Origin: Phenylobacterium sp.
GTDB taxonomy: Bacteria > Pseudomonadota > Alphaproteobacteria > Caulobacterales > Caulobacteraceae
Length of the DNA stretch: 33,778 nucleotides
Direction: 5' to 3'
Assembly: GCF_031181185.1 (NCBI RefSeq)
Contig: NZ_JAPSKZ010000018.1
Coordinates: 1-33,778 of the forward strand
The notes beneath the pieces were generated by a model, which did not search any database, had not been told where the DNA came from, and was given only the letters and a program-made list of their open reading frames with translations. A program made the translations under genes and the position numbers. How positions within the stretch are numbered: the first letter of the stretch is position 1; each line of letters begins with the position of its first letter. This document shows, piece after piece, positions 1 through 6,965 of this stretch.

Positions 1-1787
1 GCCGAGCCGGCCGGGTAGCCGGCTCGGCCAAGCACTTCATCGGCGACGGCGGCACCGAGAACGGCAAGGACCAGGGCGACAACAAGTACAGCGAGGCCGA
101 CCTCGCGCGGCTGAACGCGCCCGGCTACGCCGCGGCGATCAACGCCGGCGTCATGACCGTGATGGCCTCGTTCTCCAGCTGGCAGGGCGTGAAGGTCCAC
201 GGCAACGAGAGCCTGCTGACCGGCGTGCTGAAGGGGCGCATGGGCTTCGACGGCTTCGTGGTCAGCGACTGGAACGCCCACGGCCAGGTGCCCGGCTGCA
301 CGAACGAGAGCTGCCCCCAGGCCATCAAGGCGGGCATCGACATGCTGATGGCCCCGGATAGCTGGAAGGGGCTCTACAAGAACACCCTGGCCCAGGCCCG
401 TTCGGGCGAGATTCCGATGGCGCGGATCGACGACGCCGTGCGCCGGATCCTGCGGGTGAAGATCAAGGCCGGCCTGTTCGGACCGCGACCCCTGGAAGGC
501 AAGCTCGAGAACATCGGCTCGGCCGAGAACCGCGCCATCGCCCGCCAGGCGGTGCGCGAGTCGCTGGTGCTCCTGAAGAACAACGGCGGCGTGCTGCCGA
601 TCCGCAGCTCGGCGCGGGTGCTGGTCGCCGGCGACGGGGCCGACAACATCGGCAAGCAGTCGGGCGGCTGGACGCTGAGCTGGCAGGGGACAGGCAACAA
701 GGCGAGCGACTTCCCCGGCGCCCAGTCGATCTGGGCAGGTCTTCGCGAGGCGGTGGAGGCCGGCGGCGGCCAGGCGGAGCTCAGCCCCGACGGCAGCTTC
801 AACACCAAGCCCGACGTGGCGATCGTCGTCTTCGGCGAGGAGCCCTATGCCGAGTTCATGGGCGACCGGCCGCACCTGGAATACCAGCCGGGCGCCAAGA
901 CCGATCTGGCGCTGCTGCGCAAGCTGAAGAGCCAGGGCATACCTGTCGTCGCCGTGTTCCTGTCGGGCCGGCCGATGTGGGTGAATCCCGAGCTGAACGC
1001 GGCGGACGCCTTCGTGGCGGCCTGGTTGCCGGGCAGCGAGGGCGGCGGCGTGGCCGACGTGCTGATCGGCGACGCCCGCGGCAAGGCGCGACACGACTTC
1101 CGCGGCAAGCTCTCGTTCTCCTGGCCCAAGCTGGCCAGCCAGACGTCGCTGAACCGGGGCGATGCGAAGTACGACCCGCTGTTCGCCTACGGCTACGGAC
1201 TGACCTATCGCGACCGACGTGAGATCGGCCGGCTCTCCGAAGACTCGGGTGTGAAGGCCGAGACCGTCAACGCGGACCGCTTCTTCGTCAACGGCGCGCT
1301 GGCCAGCCCCTGGCGGTTGCAGCTGAAGGACGCCGCTGGCGAAGTCGACGCAGGGCCCACGACGACGGCGAGCCCCGGCGGAGCCGTGACGCTGAGCGCC
1401 GTGGACACGGCCGCCCAGCAGGGCGCCGGCCGCAAGCTGACCTGGACCCGGCCGGGTGAGGCGAGGGTGGTCGGCCCGCCCGTCGACCTCAGCCGCCAGG
1501 CCAACGGCGACGTGACCCTGCTCATGACCTACCGCGTCGACCAGCGCCCGAGCGCGCCGGTGCGGCTGGGCGTGGGCGCGACCGCCCTGCCGATCGAAGG
1601 CGTGCTGAACGGCGCGCCGTCCGGCGAGTGGCGGACAGTGAAGTTCAAGCTGGCCTGCTTCCGGCAAGGCGGGGAGGACCTGACGGCGGTGGCTTCGCCG
1701 GTCTCGTTCGCCACGGCCGGTCGGCTGGGCCTGTCCATCGGCGAACTGCGGCTCGCGCCGAACCAGAACGACGGCGTCTGCCCTTAG
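1..1787 (+). CDS. Glycoside hydrolase family 3 beta-glucosidase, 5'-truncated
   Basis: Exo-acting beta-glycosidase that removes terminal beta-linked sugars, probably glucose or xylose, from oligosaccharides; likely periplasmic, though the signal peptide lies outside the window. The frame is open from base 3 with no start, so the gene begins upstream. Visible at once is the GH3 motif KHFIGDGGT (bases 30-56), then GFDGFVVSDW, whose Asp at 267-269 is the expected catalytic nucleophile. The (alpha/beta)6 sandwich domain follows, with RESLVLLKNNGGVLPI and later FAYGYGLTY. The last roughly 170 residues resemble the C-terminal galactose-binding-like domain of ExoP-type GH3 enzymes. About 595 codons are present; family members of this kind are usually 800-850 residues, so roughly a quarter is missing. 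It lies 203 bases before a TonB-dependent receptor in the same orientation, which suits oligosaccharide import and breakdown. The family is firm; the exact sugar is not known. Confidence 0.93.
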   Translation, partial: RAGRVAGSAKHFIGDGGTENGKDQGDNKYSEADLARLNAPGYAAAINAGVMTVMASFSSWQGVKVHGNESLLTGVLKGRMGFDGFVVSDWNAHGQVPGCTNESCPQAIKAGIDMLMAPDSWKGLYKNTLAQARSGEIPMARIDDAVRRILRVKIKAGLFGPRPLEGKLENIGSAENRAIARQAVRESLVLLKNNGGVLPIRSSARVLVAGDGADNIGKQSGGWTLSWQGTGNKASDFPGAQSIWAGLREAVEAGGGQAELSPDGSFNTKPDVAIVVFGEEPYAEFMGDRPHLEYQPGAKTDLALLRKLKSQGIPVVAVFLSGRPMWVNPELNAADAFVAAWLPGSEGGGVADVLIGDARGKARHDFRGKLSFSWPKLASQTSLNRGDAKYDPLFAYGYGLTYRDRREIGRLSEDSGVKAETVNADRFFVNGALASPWRLQLKDAAGEVDAGPTTTASPGGAVTLSAVDTAAQQGAGRKLTWTRPGEARVVGPPVDLSRQANGDVTLLMTYRVDQRPSAPVRLGVGATALPIEGVLNGAPSGEWRTVKFKLACFRQGGEDLTAVASPVSFATAGRLGLSIGELRLAPNQNDGVCP

Positions 1788-1990
1788 CGGTTGTGGCGGA
1801 GGCGCCGCAGTCGAAAGTCAGTTGGTGAAACATCAGTACGCGTATTGACCGATCTGGAGTAGAACTGGTACCGCTAACGTAACATGTTCTGCAGTATTCG
1901 GCGGCCTGCATCGCGGTATGCGGCCGGCGGGATGCTGCGTCGTAAAATCACGAGATCTTCTCTCGCGCAAAAACATCAGGGGGGATACCC
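1788..1990 (+). promoter_or_regulatory. Leader/promoter region of the TonB-dependent receptor
   Basis: This 203-base gap holds no credible gene. It contains a -35-like TTGACC at 1845-1850, a LacI-type operator candidate at 1866-1879, the perfect 8-base palindrome AACATGTT at 1881-1888, and a purine-rich ribosome binding site (AGGGGGGA, about 1978-1985) shortly before the receptor ATG. I could not assign a convincing -10 box. The presence of a regulated promoter is inferred from these elements together. Confidence 0.5.
1866..1879 (-). promoter_or_regulatory. LacI-family operator candidate, similar to the Caulobacter xylose operator
   Basis: The plus strand reads TGGTACCGCTAACG; the reverse complement is CGTTAGCGGTACCA. 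It matches 12 of 14 bases of TGTTAGCGCTACCA, which I recall as the XylR operator in the Caulobacter xylX promoter. The half-sites pair imperfectly around a central CG, as is common for LacI-family sites. It lies downstream of a -35-like TTGACC, where a bound repressor would block transcription of the receptor. The match is seen in the sequence; the regulator's identity is inferred, and no lacI-type gene is in the window. Confidence 0.5.
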
Positions 1991-4900
1991 ATGAATCGGC
2001 TCAACAGCTTGCGTACGTCTGCTTCCTTCATTGCGCTGTCAGCCGCTGTGCTCGCGGCGGGCCACGCCAGCGCGCAGTCGCCTGCGCCGGGCACGGAAGT
2101 GGATGAAATCGTCGTCACCGGGTTCCGGGCGTCGATCGAGGAAGCCATCGACATCAAGCGCAGCCAGAGCGGCGTCGTCGATGCGATCGTCGCCGAGGAC
2201 ATCGGCAAGTTCCCGGACACCAACCTCGCCGAATCCCTGCAGCGGATCCCGGGCGTCGCCATCGATCGGCGGAACGGCGAAGGCGAGGAGGTGACCGTCC
2301 GCGGCTTCGGCGGCGGCTTCAACCTGGTGACCCTGAACGGCCGCACGATGCCGACGGCGAACGTGCAGACGGTGGGCGGCGACCAGAACGCGGACTTCGC
2401 CGGCGGCACCAGCCGCTCGTTCGACTTCTCGAACCTGGCCTCGGAAGGCGTGGGCGCCCTGGAGGTCTACAAGACCGGCCGCGCCGCCATCCCGTCGGGC
2501 GGCATCGGGGCTTCGATCAACGTGCGGACCCGCCGCCCGCTGGACGCCGAGGAGGGCCTGAGCGGCTCGATCGGCGTGAAGGCGCTGTACGACACCAGCG
2601 TCGAGGAGAGCCAGCGCGACGCCACCAAGATCACGCCGGAAGTCTCGGGCCTGGTGAACTGGACGGACCCGAACGACGTGTTCGGCGTCACCGTGTTCGG
2701 CAGCTACCAGAAGCGGAACTTCACGACCCGATCCTCGACCGTCAACGACTGGAACATCCGCCGCTATTCGGACTTCCTGAACCCCTCGAACGGCTTCGTC
2801 CGGAACAATAACGGCACCCAGATCACCAACGGGCCGACGGATCCGAACACGCTGGTCGCGATCCCGAACGACAGCCGCTACCACCTGTCGGAAGGCCAGC
2901 GCGAGCGGATGAACGGCCAGGTGACCCTGCAGTGGCAGCCGGTCGAGAGCGTCGTCATCACGGCGGATGCGCTGTACGCCCGCAACAAGGCCAACGAGCA
3001 CCGGAGCGACCAGGGCAACTGGTTCAACCGCCCGTTCGACCGCGTCACCTTCGACGACAACCCGGTCGTGGCCACCGCCGTCTTCCTGAGCGAGACGCTG
3101 AGCGGCACCAAGGACGCCGGGTTCGAGCAGCAGTACCGGGCGAACACCGACACGCTGGAGTCCTACGCGCTGAACGGCTCCTGGGAGGTCAACGAGCGCC
3201 TGACCCTGTCGCTGGACGGCCACATCTCGCGGGCCAACAGCAAGCCCGGCGCTCGGAATGGCGCGAGCTCGACGATGCTGTCGATGGGCGCCCCGGTCAT
3301 CGCCGCGCACTCGGTCGACTTCACGGGCACGATCCCGGTGCAGAGCATTACCGTCAACGACGCGGCCCCGCGCGGAAACGGCAACGGCAGGCTGGACGCC
3401 GGCGACCTGGGCAGCCAGGTGGCGCGCACGTTCTCGCAACGACAGTCGCAGGAGATCAAGGAGCTCCGCTTCGACGGCGCCTGGGACCTCGACGACTCGG
3501 GCAGCCGCTTCGAATTCGGCGCGAACTACCGCGACTCCGAGATGCGGCAGTCCAACATCAACACCCAGCAGGACCTGGGCAGCTGGGGCATCTCGAATCC
3601 CCGGGACATCTCGCAGTACGCGGGCAACCTGGTTCAGGAGTTCTGCCTGGCCTGCGCGTTCAACGAGCTGGATCCGGGCCAGAGCGGCTCGGGGCTGATC
3701 GCCTTCCGGGGCGATCCGCTCGCGCTGTATGACGCCCTTTCGGCCGCCTACCTGGCGCGCGGCAACCCGATCAGCATCACGGGCCAGAACGACAACCGCG
3801 TGCAGGAGAAGATCCTCGCCGCCTACGGCCAGCTGACCTGGAAGGGCGAGATCGCCGACCGGCCGGCCAGCATGGTCGCCGGCATCCGCTACGAGCGGAC
3901 CAAGGTGGACTCCACCTCGCTGATCCGGACGCCGCGGGCGGTGGTCTGGACCGCCGACAACGACTTCAGCGTCGCGACCACGGCGACGTTCGAGCCGATC
4001 GAAGGCTCGGGCAAGTACAACAACCTGCTGCCCTCCCTGGACTTCCAGATCGAGGTCATGGACGACGTGGTGGCGCGCGCCTCGTTCAGCCGCACCATCG
4101 CGCGGCCCGACTACGGCAACCTGTTCGCAGCCGTGACCGCCCAGGCGCCCAACCGGCCGATCGCCAACGGGGCCGTTCCGCTGGGCACCGCGGGGAACCC
4201 TGACCTCGAGCCGCTGATCTCGGACAACTTCGACGTCTCGCTGGAGTGGTACTACAAGCCGGGCAGCTTCGTTTCGGCGGCGCTGTTCGAGAAGCGGGTG
4301 AACAACTTCGTCGGCACCGGCACGGTGATGCGCAACCTGTTCGGCCTGCGCGACCCGAGCTCGGGTCAGGCGGGCACCCGTTCCGGCCAGGCGCGGCAGC
4401 TTCTCACGGACGTGGGCGCCGACCAGACCGACGTGAACCTGTTCACGGCCACGGCCCTGATCATCCAGAACGCCGGCAACGTGGCCGCGGCCCAGTCCCA
4501 GTTCCAGGCCAACCGCCAGACGCTTCCGGGCGGCGGCCTGGGCGACCTGAACCAGGCGTTCGTCGACCAGATCCTGGCCTCGATGGACATCGAGGCGAAC
4601 GCCAGCGACCCGCTGTTCAACTTCCAGGTGGCGCAGCCGATCAACAACCGCTCGGCCAAGATCTGGGGCTTCGAAGTCGCCGGGACCCACTTCTTCGGGG
4701 AGACGGGCTTCGGGATCGCCGGCGCCTACACCTTCGTCGACGGCGATATCGGCTTCGACATCGGCGCCGATCCGGGCCAGGACCAGTTCGCCTTGCTGGG
4801 GCTCAGCGACACGGCCAACGTGACGCTGATCTACGAGAAGTACGGCTTCTCGGCCCGTGTGGCCTGGAACTGGCGCGACAAGTTCCTGGCGGCGACCAAC

Positions 4901-5113
4901 CGCGGCGGCTCGCGCAACCCGGTGTTCGTCGAGGCCTTCGACCAGGTGGACCTGAACGTCAGCTACGACGTGAACGAGAACATCGCGGTCTCATTCGAAG
5001 GTATCAACCTCTTCAAGGAGCACCTGCGGACCCACGCACGCGACGAGGACCAGCTGTGGTTCGCGCAGGAACTGGACACGCGCTACCTTCTGGGGGTGCG
5101 GTACAAGTTCTAG
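1991..5113 (+). CDS. TonB-dependent outer-membrane receptor (Xanthomonas/Caulobacter type)
   Basis: Outer-membrane transporter that takes up a large substrate, probably an oligosaccharide, using energy from TonB-ExbBD. The 1040-residue protein begins with a signal peptide (residues 1-28, likely cut after ASA). A TonB-box-like DEIVVTG follows at residues 38-44. The plug domain shows ESLQRIPGVAIDRR and VTVRGFGGGFNLVTLNGR, characteristic of the large TonB-Xanth-Caul subfamily. The rest is a beta-barrel ending in YLLGVRYKF, with the C-terminal Phe needed for barrel insertion. A CLAC cysteine pair lies near residue 555, probably in an extracellular loop. The start is well placed behind an AGGGGGGA ribosome binding site. 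It follows a GH3 enzyme and precedes sapC, the cupin and the halogenase. A LacI-type operator upstream and a terminator hairpin downstream suggest sugar induction and stronger expression than the following genes. The substrate cannot be read from sequence. Confidence 0.96.
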   Translation: MNRLNSLRTSASFIALSAAVLAAGHASAQSPAPGTEVDEIVVTGFRASIEEAIDIKRSQSGVVDAIVAEDIGKFPDTNLAESLQRIPGVAIDRRNGEGEEVTVRGFGGGFNLVTLNGRTMPTANVQTVGGDQNADFAGGTSRSFDFSNLASEGVGALEVYKTGRAAIPSGGIGASINVRTRRPLDAEEGLSGSIGVKALYDTSVEESQRDATKITPEVSGLVNWTDPNDVFGVTVFGSYQKRNFTTRSSTVNDWNIRRYSDFLNPSNGFVRNNNGTQITNGPTDPNTLVAIPNDSRYHLSEGQRERMNGQVTLQWQPVESVVITADALYARNKANEHRSDQGNWFNRPFDRVTFDDNPVVATAVFLSETLSGTKDAGFEQQYRANTDTLESYALNGSWEVNERLTLSLDGHISRANSKPGARNGASSTMLSMGAPVIAAHSVDFTGTIPVQSITVNDAAPRGNGNGRLDAGDLGSQVARTFSQRQSQEIKELRFDGAWDLDDSGSRFEFGANYRDSEMRQSNINTQQDLGSWGISNPRDISQYAGNLVQEFCLACAFNELDPGQSGSGLIAFRGDPLALYDALSAAYLARGNPISITGQNDNRVQEKILAAYGQLTWKGEIADRPASMVAGIRYERTKVDSTSLIRTPRAVVWTADNDFSVATTATFEPIEGSGKYNNLLPSLDFQIEVMDDVVARASFSRTIARPDYGNLFAAVTAQAPNRPIANGAVPLGTAGNPDLEPLISDNFDVSLEWYYKPGSFVSAALFEKRVNNFVGTGTVMRNLFGLRDPSSGQAGTRSGQARQLLTDVGADQTDVNLFTATALIIQNAGNVAAAQSQFQANRQTLPGGGLGDLNQAFVDQILASMDIEANASDPLFNFQVAQPINNRSAKIWGFEVAGTHFFGETGFGIAGAYTFVDGDIGFDIGADPGQDQFALLGLSDTANVTLIYEKYGFSARVAWNWRDKFLAATNRGGSRNPVFVEAFDQVDLNVSYDVNENIAVSFEGINLFKEHLRTHARDEDQLWFAQELDTRYLLGVRYKF

Positions 5114-5142
5114 TCTGGCTAGGAGTTGGGCCGGCAAGACGG

Positions 5143-5169
5143 GAGGCCGCTGTTCGCAGCGGCCTCTTT
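5143..5169 (+). terminator. Rho-independent terminator between the receptor gene and sapC
   Basis: A perfect 10-base-pair stem, GAGGCCGCTG at 5143-5152 and CAGCGGCCTC at 5157-5166, closes a TTCG tetraloop and is followed by TTT. It begins 29 bases after the receptor stop and ends 19 bases before the sapC ATG. UUCG loops on GC-rich stems are very stable. The U-run is short, so it may act as a partial terminator or as an mRNA-stabilising 3' end that sets the receptor:sapC ratio. Confidence 0.8.
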
Positions 5170-5188
5170 CCGCTGGGGCGAGCGTGCG

Positions 5189-5914
5189 ATGACGAACAGG
5201 GTGCTGCTGAACAACGTGGACCACGCGGAGCTCCGCGTGATCACCCGTCGCGGCCCCGAGTTCGGCGACGCGGTGAACCAGGTGCTGGTCTTCCCCACCG
5301 AATTCGACGCGCTGCAGCGGGAATACCCGATCCTGTTCCGCAAGGACGCCGACGGCAAGTACCAGGCCGTGGCGCTGCTGGGCCTGGACCGGGACGAGAA
5401 CCTCTACCTCGAAGGCGCCCGTTGGAACGCCCGCTACATCCCGGCCTCGCAAGAGCGGGGGCCGTTCTCGATCGCGCTGCAGGACGCGGGTCCCGGCGGC
5501 GAGGGCGGCCAGCCGATGATCCACATCGACCTGGACCACCCGCGGGTCAGCCGCACCGAGGGCGAGCCGCTGTTCCTGCCGGCCGGCGGCAATGCGCCCT
5601 ACCTGCAGCACGTCGCGCGGCTCCTGGGCACGCTCTACGATGGGCTGGAGGTGAACGGCCCCTTCTTCGCCGCCTTCGACGAGCTGGGGCTGATCGAGCC
5701 GGTGGCGCTGGAGGTGAAGCTGAACGACCGCGAGGCCTACGACCTGCCCGACGTCTACATGATCTCGCACGAGCGCCTGGCGGCGCTGCCCGGCGCCGAG
5801 CTCGAGCGGCTGAACCAGTCGGGGCTGCTGCGGGCGGCATACGCGGTGCTCTCGTCGCTGGGCAACATGGCCTGGCTGGTGGAGGCCAAGAACCGCAAGC
5901 TGGCGGGGCTGTGA
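5189..5914 (+). CDS. sapC: SapC family protein
   Basis: The 241-residue product resembles the SapC family, named after a gene in the Campylobacter fetus S-layer locus. Its biochemical role is unknown. In Caulobacterales and Xanthomonadales it is regularly found beside TonB-dependent receptors and tryptophan-halogenase homologues. Recognisable stretches include HAELRVITRRGPEFGDAVN near the start, the central YPILFRKDADGKYQAVALLG and the segment with EPLFLPAGG. No signal peptide or membrane segment is visible, so it is probably cytoplasmic. The frame is open further upstream, to 5126, but that would run through the terminator hairpin. The ATG at 5189 gives the expected N-terminus MTNRVLLNNVDHAEL. 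Its stop overlaps the next gene's start (TGATG), so the two are probably translationally coupled. Confidence 0.88.
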   Translation: MTNRVLLNNVDHAELRVITRRGPEFGDAVNQVLVFPTEFDALQREYPILFRKDADGKYQAVALLGLDRDENLYLEGARWNARYIPASQERGPFSIALQDAGPGGEGGQPMIHIDLDHPRVSRTEGEPLFLPAGGNAPYLQHVARLLGTLYDGLEVNGPFFAAFDELGLIEPVALEVKLNDREAYDLPDVYMISHERLAALPGAELERLNQSGLLRAAYAVLSSLGNMAWLVEAKNRKLAGL

Positions 5915-6942
5915 TGGAAGGCGCGCGTCGCGTCGAGGCCCTAACCGGGGCGCGGCCCGCCGACATCCGGATCAACGATCTGGTGCGCGAGCAGAAGCCG
6001 GTGGTCTTCAAGGGACTGGCGCGCGACTGGCCGCTGGTCCGCCAGGGCCTGCAGTCGGCCCGCGCCGCGATGGCCTATCTGAAGGGCTATGACGCCGGCC
6101 ATCCGGTGACCGCCTATGAGGGCCCGCCCGAGATCAAGGGCCGGTTCCACTACGATCCGGCGATGACCGGCCTGAACTTCCGCACCGCGCGGCTGGGCCT
6201 GGGGGCCTTCTTGGACCGGCTGGCCGAAACCTTGGACGAGGACGACCCGCCGTCGCTCTACATCGGCTCGACCGACGTGGACGGCTATCTGCCCGGGCTC
6301 CGGGCGGAGAACGACCTGGGGCTGGATCCCGCCGCGTTCGAGCCGCAGCCGCCGCTGGTGAGCATCTGGATCGGCAACCGCACGACGGCGGCGGCCCACT
6401 ACGACATGTCGAACAACATCGCCTGCTGCGTGGCGGGCCGCCGGCGGTTCACGCTGTTCCCGCCCGAGCAGATCGAGAACCTGTATCCCGGGCCGCTGGA
6501 GCCGACGCCGGGCGGGCAGGTGGTGAGTCTGGTGGACTTCGAGCGGCCGGACTTCGACCGCCATCCCCGGTTCCGCGAGGCCCTCGCCGCGGCGCAGGTG
6601 GCCGAGCTCGAGCCCGGCGACGTGCTGATCTATCCGGCGCTGTGGTGGCACCAGGTCGAGGCGCTGGAGCCGTTCAACATCCTGGTGAACTACTGGTGGA
6701 ACGCCGCGCCGGCGTTCATGGACACGCCGCAGACGACGCTGCTGCACGCGCTGCTCAGCCTCCGCGATCGCCCGGCGCACGAGAAGGCCGGCTGGAAGGC
6801 CCTGTTCAACTATTACGTCTTCGGCCCGGCCGAGCGGCCTGCCGCGCACCTGCCGCCGGCGGCGCAAGGGCCGCTGGGCCCCCTGGACGAGCTCCGCGCC
6901 CGGCGGCTGCGGGCCCAACTGCTCAATCGCCTGAACCGTTAA
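5914..6942 (+). CDS. Cupin-like (JmjC-type, cupin_8) Fe(II)/2-oxoglutarate hydroxylase-like protein
   Basis: The 342-residue protein has the hallmarks of cupin_8/JmjC-like oxygenases, which use Fe(II) and 2-oxoglutarate to hydroxylate proteins or small molecules. It carries the N-terminal signature KPVVFKGLARDWP (residues 28-40). The HxD metal-binding pair is H162-Y-D164 in AAHYDMSNNIACCVAG, with the distal His at H246 in LIYPALWWHQVEAL. All three expected iron ligands are thus present, so it could be active. The start ATG at 5914 overlaps the sapC stop by one base. The same frame is open much further upstream through the receptor and sapC genes, but that part is a shadow of their GC-rich codons. 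Clustering with sapC and the halogenase suggests a joint function, possibly oxidative modification of a shared substrate; that is inference. Confidence 0.87.
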   Translation: MEGARRVEALTGARPADIRINDLVREQKPVVFKGLARDWPLVRQGLQSARAAMAYLKGYDAGHPVTAYEGPPEIKGRFHYDPAMTGLNFRTARLGLGAFLDRLAETLDEDDPPSLYIGSTDVDGYLPGLRAENDLGLDPAAFEPQPPLVSIWIGNRTTAAAHYDMSNNIACCVAGRRRFTLFPPEQIENLYPGPLEPTPGGQVVSLVDFERPDFDRHPRFREALAAAQVAELEPGDVLIYPALWWHQVEALEPFNILVNYWWNAAPAFMDTPQTTLLHALLSLRDRPAHEKAGWKALFNYYVFGPAERPAAHLPPAAQGPLGPLDELRARRLRAQLLNRLNR

Positions 6943-6965
6943 CCGCGCAACGCGGGGGGAAACGC

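Noticed and set aside
1873-1880. GCTAACGT as the -10 box of a Caulobacter-type promoter with TTGACC.
   Set aside because: The spacing to TTGACC is 22 bases, well beyond the 10-14 bases expected for that promoter class, and the sequence lies inside the operator candidate.
2039-4690. An 883-codon open frame on the minus strand opposite the TonB receptor.
   Set aside because: It is a shadow of GC-rich third codon positions. It is rich in Arg, Val, Gly and Ala, has no family features, and lies wholly within a gene with clear receptor motifs.
4246-5913. Long upstream extension of the cupin-like frame through the receptor and sapC genes.
   Set aside because: The extension has Arg/Pro/Gly-rich noise and no motifs, while the receptor and SapC frames are well supported. 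The real start is ATG 5914.
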